From Amblyornis subalaris (taxonomy: Eukaryota; Chordata; Aves; Passeriformes; Ptilonorhynchidae), in NCBI GenBank assembly GCA_018881555.1, contig JACAXG010000002.1, positions 25,445,786 to 25,509,785 on the forward strand: DNA of 64,000 bases, given 5' to 3'. Below the pieces are notes generated by a model. The model saw only the letters and a program-made list of their open reading frames with translations. It was not told the DNA's origin and ran no database searches. This document shows, one piece after another, positions 37,301-50,230 of the stretch. The position numbers and the translations under genes are program-made. Every line of letters begins with the position of its first letter. Positions within the stretch are counted from its first letter, which is position 1.

Positions 37301-40300
37301 ACCAACACGCCATTGAATAAAGCAAATGAACCTCCAACAGAAAATGAATTCATTTAATAACAGTTACNGGAGATGTTTTGTCTTACGTGTCCACATGGTG
37401 ACCCTGGACGAAAAGCTGCCTCAAACCTTCTTTGGGTTTTCAGTGCTATTGCAGAGATATAACAAAGGATCTATCTATGCACTGATCTTTCTTACACCTG
37501 CAACTCTATAAACTTTGTGGCTGTCTGTGGCAGCCCTTGATTAGTGACTATTTCACTGGTGATCAAAAGACTGGGAAGAATAGTTGTCTAACCATCTGAT
37601 CAAACCAGATTAGTTAGGTCTACAGCTAAAATATAATAATAACATATCAGCAGTAGTGGTTTAATTTATATCATTATTTTGCTACATTTTAGATGTAGAG
37701 CTGATTAGAATATTTTGATGGTGTAACGCAAGAGGCTGCATTATGTTGAGTGTTGTATTAAGTTGAATTGTTAAAATCCTTCGCATTTTTTCCTATATCT
37801 GGACTGCAGCAGTTGATGCAGAAAGCTGCTAAGACAGAAGAACAAGACATTCCCACATGAAAAAATACAAACAACAAGTAACAGAGGACTGTGTTTGATG
37901 CATGAAAGAGCTACAAATACTGAACAGATAAAGTGAGGCTTATTATCTCTTACTTTGTGCTTCAGGAGTTTGAATACACTAAGAGACTAAAGATTTGAAG
38001 TGCTGTAGCAGGAGCAATCTGGAGAGCAAGAAACATTGCCTAAGTGCCAGGACTGCCAGGCTGTCACATTCCTACCTGGGCTGACTCTCAGACAGAAGGG
38101 TGGCTGGAGGCCTGCAAGTGTCCTGAATGCTGTGCATACCACCACCAAACTCCAAAAATGTTAACACTCCAAGGTTTGGGACTTTTTTTTTTTTTTTTGT
38201 AAATAACATTTCAATCATTATAGTTAATATTCAAGGTTTAGGGTGGCTTCTTTTGCCTGTAATTATAAGATANCCAGTCTGGGAATATATTACTTCGGGG
38301 GGGGGAGGGGGGCAGTGTATGTCTATTTTTCCTCTAAATTCTTGATCGAATTTCCTGTTGCTTAATGCTAAATAATGAGCAAGGTGGGAGTCAGTATCTT
38401 CTACAGTTTGAGGAGAAGTAAGTTTTCTCACAGTAAGAGTCTCCACAGCTTTCTGATGAAAGCAAGCAAGCTTCTTGCTGTGGGAAAATGGGTGCAGTTC
38501 CTCTCAAGTCGATGAAATCTGACTTCAAGGAATTGTTTAGCGAGTGTTTCTTGTTTTGAGTAGTTTCTCTTTTTAGACCATTTGTCACTACTGGTCAGTC
38601 AAACACTTCCAGCAAGCCAGGAACACTCTGTTACAGAGCCACTGATACAAATGCCCTTGTCCCAGCTAATGCAATATTAAATGCAAAAGAACTTTACAGT
38701 TCTGTGATATGTTTTCAAGTCTGAAAGAAGCTCATTTTTGTTAAGGAACATGCCAGGGGTCTGGAAACTCTTGTCATATGAGACTTAAAAATATGTTGTA
38801 CAACAAAGATCTTGACTTTTCAGAGTTTGGGATGTTTTGGAGGGTGGCCTGGTACTTGCCTGGTTTTATGTTTTGGGATCAACTACCCTTTGTTTGGTGG
38901 GCTTTCTTTCATTTCTACAGCTACGTCCAGTTCCATAATTTTTTCTTTGAACCTTCCTGCTTTTCTAAGACCCCAAGTTACACTATGTGCTTCTGACTAA
39001 ATTCAGGATATATGTGTGGAGCCAAGCCTGTTCTCTTACATGCTGCTGCAAAAAAGGTCAGCTTTTTGTCATTCACTTATCCCCTTCCTTTTCTATTTCT
39101 ACATTAATTACTTCATTGGCAGGCTATAATTTATAGCTTCCTCCCTGTAATATAAGTGCAAATGGTTAATTTTACTGACATAAATTGTATGCAAAGGACA
39201 TGGTTATAGTTAATCAGGCTTACGAGCCTGCTCTCACAGCCTTAATTTGTACCTTATACAAGAAGAAAAATAGTAAGTGAAAAAGGATTGGCATAAGAGA
39301 GTGTAACAATTAAAATAGGTGGGAAGAGAGGAGGGAGATCTTTTCCTTGGAAACTTAATTAACTCTGGATGAATCCCACAAAAATTCTCTATAATCAAAT
39401 AATCTGCAATTTATCTCTCAGTGTGTTAACTCTTTATTTTTGGTGAAATAAAAGAAATAAGTATACAACCACCACTAATAAGTATATAACCACACTTCTG
39501 GATATGAAATTAAAGACTAGAAAAGAAAAGAAAACAAAAGGCCCTAAACAACAAGAAGTGAAGTTTATAAAATGAGAAGCATTGTGTGTTGAAATTTGGG
39601 ATAGGGGGCCAGCAGCAGCACAGCAACGTGTCTGGTAAAACAGGAAACCCCAAAACCAGTGAGCTGCTTTGTAATTTAAGATGCTGATCTCAGTGCTTGC
39701 AACGCTAGTAATGTGTCATTTCTGGAAGCTAGGATGACACAAAACCAGTGTGGGAAGAAGGGAAAGCAACCNGCAATATGGGATTGTTTGCCTTTTAATG
39801 AAGGATAGCTGAGAAGTTAATTGTACCTACGGGTTTTTTATGAATGCAGGTAACCTGATCCTGTGAAATCTATGGATGAAATTCACTCTTCAGCTTCCTG
39901 TGAAGCTTGGCATGGGGGCTGTTATTGTGTACAGAATCACAGGAGACACCAGCGCCCTGGAGGCAGCAGTCAGTCCTTGTCTGCTTTCATCATTCAGCTC
40001 CAGAGCTGTGATTAGGGTTCTCCCAAAATCATTCGTGCTTTCCCTAGGAATAACCAGAGTCAGTATATGATACATCTTTCTGTTAGTAGAGTAGATGTGT
40101 AACTCGAAATTCAATTCTCTTATCTGAGGTATTTTTTGGAAACTTCAACTCATGTGCTTTAAGGAAAAGCAGCCACTCCATTCCCCTACCAAGGTAAATG
40201 TACTGGTGTTAGATTTTACCATCTTCTTCAGTGCCAATGTAAGTAACATCAGTCCTGTTAGGACAAGGATCTTGGAGACCTGTGTGAGAATCCTCACAGA

Positions 40301-43300
40301 GGGAAACGCTAGGGACTACTTCTACCGTTAACATAATTTGCTTCCCAACGTCATCTGGATTTTTTTTTAACCCAACTGAATCCTTAATTAACTCAAAAAT
40401 ACCTTTGGAAATTCTTTCCCAGATATTTAAAAACAGCAAGGAGAAAAATCTTTGTTGTCTTGCATGGTATACCTTCAAAACATCAAATTAGAAAGAGGTA
40501 GGTCATTTAACAAATAACCATCTTTACAATAAGAAAGAAATTAGTGCTTACTATAAGCATTCTATACAATAATTTTCTCTGAAATAATGCTCCCAAATAT
40601 CTACTGGAAATCTAGCAGCTTCTCCAGACATAATGGACTCAGTTTGCTCCCTCACATTCATGCCCTTCCATTCAGGTTGCTGGTCATGATATTTATGACA
40701 TGAATNTACTCTGTCTTTTCCAATTACACCTCAGAACTAGGAAACTGCAGCAATGGAGAATATATTCAGAAATGCACCTGCATCAGAACATGCCTGCTTA
40801 GTTCCCAGAGTCAGAAAAACACTCCCAAGCTAGACAAGACCATCAGTTAGCACAGCATGTCTTGCAGCAGCCTTCATTTGAAAGACTCCTATTAAGCAGA
40901 GGAATCTGACAAAGTTGACATGAAGCTGTGGAAAACAAAGGAATTCTTTTTTTGCTCTTCAAGAATATTCCTGTAGGACTACAGGAGCCAAATGGTGCCG
41001 CTTGTGAGCAGTCACCTCACCACAAGTGACCCCAACATGCTGATTGCACCTGTTTTGCCCTAGAGCAATGACAATGATCCACAGCTTCTTTTTTCTGAAG
41101 AAACTCATAAAAATGCCCCCTACTAATGCTATTTAAACATGAAAACTGGACACTTATTTTTCTGCAATTTCTAAAATTTCACAGTCCGAGCAACAGGCTC
41201 AACACATCCGGTTTTCCAAAGGCTGACATTGGTGTGTCACATCTATAAAGTAGACTATATAACTCTTGCTTTTCATGCAAGAGTGACTACTATTAAAATA
41301 GTAGGGGTCTTCATCCAGTAATATCAGCAATATAGCACTGATGCTTGCCTTCATTTTTACTTCTACAGCAAGAATGAAGAGATTCCTTTGAATTATTGAT
41401 CTGTTTCAGAGCCACTTTAAACAGAACATCACAGTCCTGGGTGAAATCTTCGACAGAAGCTGGTGAGTGAAAAATCTCCCAAAACAACATGATTTTTAGT
41501 TTAAGATCTTAGTTTCTATAATCATATGAGCTCACTCTAGATGAGAGATCTGTACTGTAGCTCTGAAGCCTTTTCTTCATTTTGAGCTTTTGTTAGTATG
41601 GATCAAAGACAATCTTCACACAAGTTAGTTTCCTTTTATTATCACTCATTCACAATAGTGCTGTGGAGCCGAAGTCAAAAAGAAAAGAGGAATATCTTCC
41701 AATCAATTATACTAGAAATTATTTCAGAATCTTTTTTGTTACTCAATAAGGTATATTGCTAAAGTTCAGAGAAAACATTTTTTTAATTTTTTGAGATCAT
41801 TCTAAAAAAAGGAGTTTAAAATGGCTTTAAAAATTTCCTGCAAACAACCATGTTCAAAGCATTGATTTGGCTTGATATAATATTTTTAAAGGAAATTGAC
41901 ATCTTTCCTTTACAAAAATTTGAAGACAGTTTAATCAGGCTGAAACATGAATTCAGACTGAAGCTAACTGAACAAAACAGACAGACTTTATAGAATCGGA
42001 GAGGGAGGATTCATACTGAAACAAGCTGACAACATAAATAATAATTCATCAAAGATTTTACTTAACCTGAATGCACTTTTGTTTTAATCAGAGAGCACTG
42101 TCTACTTCCATACTGATGGTTATTTCAGGCCGTAGTCTCAGTGGACAAATCCGAAAACAGCACTGGTTTTTGGCCAACGGTAGAATAACTGAGTGCAAGC
42201 CTCTGTTGATTTACATGAAGCCACAACAGTGATGTTGGATTAAGTTAACTTGGAAATTTAGCCTATTTAGTAGCGGTCAGCTCTGTGCATTGCTCAGCTC
42301 CACTAAACTGCTCATGATTCAGAGGAAATTTAAACCTCTGATTCAGTTGTATGCAATTAAAAGATTAAGTTTCATCCTTTCTTGAACTAAACAAGTATAA
42401 AGTCAGTTTTTATTAGCAGTGCACTCATATCCTTTGCATTTTACCAAATAGCAAGTATTTTCAGTCAGTCTTTAATGTTCTTGCTGTTCTAGCTGCTACA
42501 AACTATCTCATTCAACCTGTCAAAACCAGCATTCAAATAACGCTATTCGCCTTCTCCAGTTAGCTCAGGTACTCTGCCTCATTATGGTGGAATTTTATGT
42601 GCAGTTATACTTACCTTTGTCACTTCTTAACAGGGCCAGAGTAATAGCCAGGAACACAGGATAGAAAAGGACACTGAAGTAAAGTTTGTCCCATTGGTCC
42701 CCTTGGTGCCATGTCATACAAACTCTTCCATTAATTTGTCAAGCTCCATCTTTAAAACAGCACACCTGGGTATGAAGTCAGCCAGCCCTTTGAAAATGCC
42801 AGGTAGNGCTGGCTGTTAAAGCACAGCCAGAAACAAGCCATACCTATCCACTGGTGCTGGTCCCAGCTTCCCACCTGAGCACATATGAATCCACTTACAT
42901 ATAACACCAATTCCTCCTGCCAACAGTTCGGGTACTTGCAACATGGGCGAGACTGCACAAAATATTGTTGAGAGCTCTAGGCTGAAAACCTTCTCTTGAA
43001 AGCCTCTTTCTGGGGTGCTGGTGTTTGCCCTGCTGCTCATGAAAAGAAACCATGTGAAGGAAAGGAAGTCCCTCTAGGCTCATGTGGTTTTGCAAATACC
43101 CCTCATGACTCACATGGCTTTCTTGCCATTCACACCACACTTTGAAGATGAGAAAACCTCTTCCAGGAGCACCTCACATGAAAGTTAAGGTTTAACAGTT
43201 TAAAGAGGACAAGTAGGGTTCAGACTTGGGCTTTGATTTTGATTTAATATCCAGTGTGATCTTATCCAAAGAGAAAAAATTAACTGTCTCTGATAGATAT

Positions 43301-43629
43301 TTCCAATGGTATTTTATGTATCTATCAAAAGTACTTGTTTATCTTAACCTACACCAAGCCAAACTCATTCCACCACGAAAGTGGTGTCGCATCCAAGAGC
43401 AAAAATCCCAGGGTATTATAGGGAAACTTTCTGCTGACTTCATCCTGTGCTGGCCTGAGCCCTTATTTGGCAATTTTCCTGAATGATGAAAAAGGAAAAA
43501 ACAGCATGTGTCTTCTCCTGGGAGACAGAAAGCATCTTGTCTGCCTCTTATTCAAGCTTTCAAACAATAATTCTCCTTTATAACTATGTATTGTTTCTGG
43601 CAATAATTATGGATATAAAGCCAGATAAG
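34315..43629. other. Unique non-coding DNA, no gene seen
   Basis: Long AT-rich interval without recognisable repeats or genes. Low-complexity points are a T run at 38183-38198 and a G tract at 38297-38312. Segment 39880-40045 has mixed composition with homeodomain- and E-box-like words and could be conserved. No open frame has a recognisable product. Confidence 0.45.
38297..38312 (+). repeat. G tract (G9-A-G6)
   Basis: Fifteen G in sixteen bases. It could form a G-quadruplex on the plus strand. It may also be a homopolymer of uncertain length in the assembly. Confidence 0.85.
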
Positions 43630-43772
43630 TTTGGTGTAAATTAGCAGCACTCTGTGCAGTCACTGGAGCTGGGCCAGTATATACCAGTTGAAGGCATGGC
43701 ACATAATGTGATGTTCCTGGGGCTGTGCCAATATATACCAGCTGAAGGCGTGGCCCATAATTCTGTACATCA
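43630..43772 (+). repeat. Degenerate 54-bp tandem duplication in an old repeat
   Basis: Units at 43665-43718 and 43719-43772 match at 37 of their first 43 bases (for example gccagtatataccagttgaa versus gccaatatataccagctgaa) and diverge over the last 11. Upstream, 'ttggtgtaaattagcagcac' begins at 43631. The whole resembles an old sauropsid interspersed repeat whose consensus, as I remember it, includes a 'GGTGTAAAT...CAATTTACACCAGCTGA' arrangement. The units are in frame with each other (54 = 18 codons), so the plus strand reads as a repeated 18-residue segment, but no gene context supports translation. Confidence 0.6.
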
Positions 43773-46700
43773 GCATCTTTGTGCTGCGTTCCTTTATCAA
43801 CAGCTGGTACATATTCTAAAAACAGAAAGACAGTCCTGTCTTTCAAGGTCTGTGGAGCACAGGCAGTTTTCTCATTACAACAATTTTACAGGGTCTTTGA
43901 GAAACAGACACCATATGTGATTAACNTTTCTGGGCCCTTTCCCAGTGCAAATAAAAAGTAATAATTGCATTAGATCCATGCAGTGTTTTTGCATGTCAAA
44001 GGTGGTTTGGTCCAAGTGATCTTGGCATCCTTCTAAACTCTAAAAGATGCAGTGACATCAAGCTGCTCCTTTCAGCTCCTCAAACACAGGCATTTGGTAC
44101 ACAGGAGGTTCTGACCATTGTACTGCACACAAAAGGCACCAGCAACTCCTACCTACATCTGATCTACATTAGAAGACAAGTGCTCAGGCATAGGGCATAT
44201 TTATATTTATTCAATTATTAATATAATTTCATATGTAAATGTTTGATGAATATGACTCTGTGTGTTTTCACAGATGATCAAATGGGTTTTTTCTTGCTTA
44301 AAAGTAAACCACTAAATTTTAAGCTCCAGAAGGTATAATTAATAATATATAATTGCCTGTATAATTGCAATCTACAGTTAAGGTGTTCTGCCTTGTATTC
44401 TAATACAGAATGTGAGTTTTGCTCCAAGGTATTTACAACTTAAATGTTGCCAAAGGTAGTAAAATTTGGTTTTTTTTCTTTGTCTCATCTAATTTATTCT
44501 AGAGCCGACTACATAGCTAAAGCTGGTAACTGCCACCCCCATACTAATAGTTGAGCTAGACCACCTAAAAGCGCTTCTCTTACACAAATACAAATGAGAA
44601 CAATTGCTAAGGATCAGTGTTTCCCAGCAGACAATACAACCTTTGTTCAGTTGATACGTGCTTGGGTTTTGTTGGGTGTTTTTTTTCCTNTGCAAGAGTG
44701 GTAGCAAAAGTACAGCCTTCCCATTTTGTCTTGGAGCCTGGGATCAGTAGACTGTTGAGTGCGATTTCTTGCCTTATCTAAACCTCTCAGTGATGGTCAC
44801 TCGGGAGCAGACAGGCAATGCCACAGACGTTCCCAGACAGGAAAAAGTGGCCCCAGAGGAAAAGATTGAGCAGGTCTCTGCTTAAATGGATCTGACAGCT
44901 TTGCTTAGGGAAAGATGTTTGTCCCTGTTTATGGACGTGTCCTTTTCCCCCCTTACGATTCCCAGGACCAGCGTTACTTTTTACTGTGTGTCTGACTGTC
45001 TGGGTAGGGAGCCGGAGGTCATGTGTCCCACAGGCAGTGGGGATGGGTGAGAAACAAATCCACCAAGGCTGCTATTCGCAAGGGGGTTGAGTCTTTTCCA
45101 TAACATTTCCATTATCCTATTTAAAGTTTAATACTCCAGTGATGGGAGTCTCTCCATTTATTTCAATGGAAGTAGGGTCAGTCTTAACCTGCACATGCAC
45201 ATATATTTTCACATGAACCCTCCTCAGGCTGGAAGAACAAATGTCAAAACCATTTTATTGGTATCCAAGTTCCAAAGTGAAATCAATTGTTAATCAACTG
45301 CTTATACTGATTCACAAATTTGTTTTTCGAAGCTGTGCTTTATATTCTTTTACCTGTCAGATAAGATAGAGACTATTATTTTTAAACCAAAATATTTTAT
45401 AGACTTTGTTTTTTGCTGTCAATATTTGCATTTTCAGTACATCTAGCAGAAGTAAGAGAATCTTCAGCCAGAATTTAATTTTAGAGAGGATATATGGTAT
45501 CATGCTTGAAGATTTTCTTAAGCGGTCAGATTTTTCCTGACTTTCAACTCCAGATAAGAAAATAGACTATTTTATCACAAGGTTTTACTGTGTGTGAGGT
45601 TTAGTGCCAACCAAAAATGGCTCCTAGTATCTTAGTTATTAAAGTCACATTTGCTGGTGATTATAGCCATTTCCTGCATAAAATGAAATTTCCACAAATA
45701 CTTAATAAGTCAAAAGAAGTCAAATAAATGGCATGCCTCTGGAAATATGAAATAAATTAATATTTTTCTGAGACTTGAGTATCCCATTCACTGAGTTAAA
45801 TGTATGCAGGAGCTTATGTTTATTCCTGATAATATCTAAAACATCCTGGGTCTAATTAAGCTTCCCCAAGTCATTGTTTCTATCTTCCAAGATGCTGAAG
45901 CTCTATCTGTTCTCTCTCCTCTTAGGTGTATAAGAGCCAGACAATTTCCACCATTAGACAGAGTTAGAAAGTAGCCTTCTGCTGTGATCACAATATATGA
46001 ACTCTAACTGCTCTTTAAAAACCCAGATTTTTATAATACTTTCAGTTACTTTATTCAGTGGTTTTGCTGAGATTTTTGCTATAAACTTTTATAATACATA
46101 TATATATATATATATAAAATAGATAAGTTTTTTCTAAATCCTTATCTGACAAATACTATATTTACTAATGTCACTGTTAATCAGAGAACTATAATTATTG
46201 TGAAATTATTAATAATGAATTAAGTCCACATATTGTAGGAATAATCTTTTGAAAGTGCACTAGGCTGGTCAGAGATAAAAGGAACTTTAGAAAATGACAA
46301 GACAAAACAAAACAATACACAAAGTTGTTCCAATGCTTTTTCTTCCCTTTCCCACAGTCTTGTGTTTCTGAAATAAGTGCCTGAAGGGCTTGATCCAAAC
46401 CTCTTCGAAGCTGAAGGGAAAATGGGCTGTGGAGCTTTTGTCCAAGCCCTGTAGGTGCTCCTTGTGCTCCAGGTTTAGCAGCCCATCACAGCTGCCCGTG
46501 TGGAGTGGCTACACTTGGTGTTTGCAAGAAATTGATTAACATAGTGAACTGGATCCTGATAGTCCTGTGCATTTCATGTTAAATTTGTTTCATAAGGGCA
46601 AAAGAAGGTGTCTTTTCCTTGACTTCAGTGAATGTAAGTAAAGTCTAATATTAGAAGAGTATTTTGGAATAGCCATAATGGATGTCAAAGGAGACGCAAA

Positions 46701-48099
46701 ATCTCATAAGCCGTGGCAGTATCCCAGAACAAATGAGAGAGACTGGAAGGAAAACTTGAAGTCCACAGTCAAAAAAATAAAAGCCTAATCCTTGATGCAG
46801 ACAGAAACAACTATTTGCCTGCAGCTTCTCACTGGAAAGAACCACAAACTTGTGAACACAGACAGCACATGATCTATTTAGTCATTAGTCGACACACCTC
46901 ACAAAATAATGGCAGGGTGTTAATTATGTTGAGCCATATACTAAGGTTCTAGTTCATTTTTAACTCTAGCAAACTGTCATGAAATTAATCAAAGGTAGCA
47001 ACTGAAGGGCTTGGCATATTACAGCTTACAAGCAGGCATCCACAACATAATTTTCTGAGTATATTTGGTCAAATGGGTTTGGGCAGCTGCAAATTAGAGT
47101 TTTGCTGGTTTGTTCTTAATGAAAATCTCATTATAAATCCCAGAGATACAAATTATTTGCCAAAGGCACCATAATCAAGGCCCTCAGAGTCCACCTAACT
47201 CATCTTTCACATCTAAAAAGTCTTTCTTCTCAATTTAACCAAGCTTTCAGCAAACACTTCTGTACACATCTGTGTTTGACAATTACTCCCAGGAGTGCAA
47301 CTGGACATTGTCTTGTCATAGTGTGACATGCTTGCCTTGAATATCAGTACAAGGAATATAAAAGTTCCTTGTGTTTTCCCCCAACTTCCAGCATTTTCAC
47401 AGCCTGTTCTCCAGTCCATGTATAGTATCTTCAAATCATATGTATCACTGCTTCTTGTTGATTAAAGGAAGAAGACGCAGATGTATTTCTGCAGCAGGTT
47501 GCTCTCTGTGGGAACCCTACAGAGAGTTCATGGGTTGAGGGGGGCTCCTAAAGAGGACAGGCAGGACCCACAGTCCTTTGGCTACAGATAACATTGCAGC
47601 TGAACCGAGTATGATTTGTCAATAAACATCCACCTGCTAACTTTTTCCCCTCTGTTTCTTCCAGCAAAGTATTTGAAGGTAGTTTGTCATTGTCTCATGT
47701 TCACTCCTGGTGAGGTAGAACTCCCACATTTCTAAAATGCCTTGTACAAATGCAAATATCCCTATATGCAATNGTGTGCTTAACCTCTGAAAATGGAAAG
47801 AGAGCTGCAGGAACCTTCAGCTGCTCTTCCTTCTCCTCAGTGCAAGCCTTTGGACTATTGGGAAGTAAGAGACCTTGAAGGCTTCTGACATCACACCACT
47901 TAGTCAGTTTCCCTCCTTGTCTGCCAGAGACTCACAAACACCCCTTGAAGTTTCTGAACAGCTTCCCATTGGCTTCAGTGGGTGTTGAATTGGATTTGCA
48001 GGTACAACTCCAAGTCTATCCCCTGTGAGGCAGTGTTTCTGGCCCCTGTAGATTGGTAACTTGGAATTCCCTGCTTTTTTCCAAACCTAAGGACGCCAG
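43773..48099. other. Unique non-coding DNA, no gene seen
   Basis: AT-rich sequence. It contains a (TA)n microsatellite near 46097. The segment 45130-45185 has words like 'tttatttcaatggaagtagg', common in old sauropsid repeats, but too short to name. No gene or RNA recognised. Confidence 0.45.
46097..46116. repeat. (TA)n microsatellite
   Basis: About ten uninterrupted TA/AT units in AT-rich surroundings. Confidence 0.9.
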
Positions 48100-48830
48100 C
48101 TAATTTAAGCTACAAAGTGCTTGAGCCATGCCAAGAAGCCAACTAGAATAATTTTCTTCGTGAGAGCTAATTAGGTTAAATTGGGTGCTCAGCTCCCAGA
48201 GATTCAATCGCAGAGTCAAGCACGAGAGAAGGAGCCTGGCTGGTTTGGCACGAGCAATAGTAAGGGCTGTGATTGTGCTGGTCTGTGAGAAACCAGAGAC
48301 TGGCGAGCAGTCTTCACATGATGTCACCTTTCCCAGACTTGAGAAAAGGTTGCAAGGATCTGCGACAATCCTCTCAGAAAGGCTCGGTCTCGTTGCTCCT
48401 GGATGCGGAGTGTATGGCTGCCTGGGCACACAGCTCATTAGAGAGATACGTGTAAGGCAAACAAACCCCACTCCAAGAGGGTGTTTATCTCATGGCACAG
48501 AACGCCGCATGCCCCCGGATCAAAGCTGGTGGGAACAGATGCTGTTAGCAGAGCAGCGGCTGCACTCAGATCCTGTCCACACCCTTCCTGTTTGCAGTGG
48601 CTTGCCCGGGGGCTATTATGTTCCCAACAGGGCGATGATTGCCCCTCCTTCCCACCCCTGCTGCCACTCTCCAGGGAGGGTGTACCGGCGCTAGCCTCGC
48701 TGTCTGCCTTCGGGTTCTCATTGTTTCTTTCGGAAGGTGCAGATAGTGGGCTAGACAACTCCTTGGCTGGTGCCCTGATAAGGGTCTGGAAATTATTCTC
48801 ATGTGTTACACAGAAGCCCGCTTGAAATAA
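48100..48830. promoter_or_regulatory. CpG-enriched block, candidate conserved regulatory DNA
   Basis: Around 20 CpG dinucleotides fall in about 560 bases (48200-48760), far above the surrounding DNA. The sequence is complex, not repetitive, and shows no transposon landmarks. A plus-strand frame at 48185-48694 gives 169 codons but opens with GTG; its first ATG leaves only about 60 residues, and the opposite strand is also open over much of it. No domain is recognisable. Enhancer or promoter function is inference from CpG content and texture only. Confidence 0.25.
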
Positions 48831-49695
48831 AGAACTCTACCCAAAATAACAAAACTGACCTCAGGGTTCATTATTTTCTTTCAAGTAAGGAGCTTGAGCC
48901 TGTCCAGATTGGAAAAAATAAAAGGTCAGTGTGGCCAGATAGTATCTTCTACTACACTGGAGTAAGGTGGCATTGAAGTGATGTGACTATGCTTTCTTGC
49001 GAGTGCTCTAGAGACTGCATTCCAGCTCTGCATGCAAGGTAATCTCTATTTCTCCACTGTCCTGCAGTGACTTGACTGCTGTCCAAGTCATTTATATCAA
49101 GTTTGGCTTAACCAAAATAACCCTAACTGTAAGCAACAGTAGTGTAATCTTTCTTCGGTAGTGTGGAAAGAACTGCACTCACTGTAAAAGAAGGTGACTG
49201 GGAAAGCAGATGTTCAACAAGAGGACATGGACAAGAAGGAAGCATATTCCTCTTCATCCTGGCTGTTCTATAACCTCTGATCAGTCCATTAGTTTATGAT
49301 TGGTTCAACCTGTAAAACACAGCAGACTTGACTCTGATTTTCACCTGTGAAAATCAGGAATAATTGCCACAGATATCAGTGAAGCTAATCAGTGGAATAT
49401 GGATTTTAAAATGCCTTCTGATTTGTGTCTGTAGCAAAGACAGAAATCCTTCTGCAGCTTTGGTCTGGCATTGTCAAGCAGTAACACAAACATTCCTACA
49501 GGAAAAACATTTCCTACCCTGCCTCCAGTGTGAAGCCTGATTAGTTCACAAGAGTCATCATCTTCAAAAGACCATTTTAAATACACTGCTGGCAGGTACA
49601 GTTTGTGGTTTATTCTTTTGTGGTGCTTGCAAATTCAACAGCAAAACCGATACAATTGGATATAATCTAAAGTAATTTCTCTCACTCAGAACTGA
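48831..49695. other. Unique non-coding DNA, no gene seen
   Basis: AT-rich sequence between the CpG-enriched block and a CR1 element. Nothing recognised. Confidence 0.45.
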
Positions 49696-50230
49696 TACGA
49701 TCCTCCCCCTCTACTTGGCCATAGTGAGGCCACATCTGGAGTATTGGGTTTAACTCTGGTCTCCAGAGTTCAAGAAGGGCAAAGAGCTACTGGACAGGGT
49801 CCAGCGGAGGGCCACAAAACAGAGGTCTACAAAGATGATGAGAGGTCTGGAGCTTCTCTCTTATGGTGAGAGATTGAGGCAGCTGGGCCTGTTTAGTCTA
49901 GAGAAGACTGAGAGGGGATCTCATCAATACATATAAATATCTCAAAGGGGCATGTCAAGAGGATGGTGCCAGATGAGGAGCAATGGTCGTAAACTAAAAC
50001 ACGAGACATTTCACCTCAGCATGAGGAAGAGCTTCTTTGNATTGAACATGGCAGAGCACTGGAACAGGCTGCCCAGGGAGGTGGTGGAGTCTCCCTCTCT
50101 GGAGAAATTCAAAACCCACCTGGACTCATTCCTGTGTAATCTGCTCTAGGTAAAACTGCCTTGGCAGGGGGTTGGACTAGATGATCTCCAGAGGTCTCTT
50201 CAAACTCTAGCTATTCTGTAATTCTGTGAT
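49696..50230 (+). mobile_element. CR1 LINE 3' end, sense, best preserved copy
   Basis: Clear CR1 3' region. It runs from 'gatcctccccctctacttgg' through 'gtccagcggagggccac' and 'ggtctggagcttctctctta' to 'cactggaacaggctgccca'. It then continues through 'gttggactagatgatctcca' to terminal ATTCTGTA/ATTCTGTG octamers. It is 5' truncated. A frame open for about 65 codons (49952-50149) ends at the usual CR1 position. One N (50040) interrupts it. The low divergence makes it the youngest CR1 in the window. Confidence 0.97.

Noticed and set aside
48185..48694. 169-codon open frame as a gene
   Set aside because: It opens at GTG, not a eukaryotic start. The first ATG leaves about 60 residues, the opposite strand is also open, and no domain is visible. 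The CpG-rich composition explains it.
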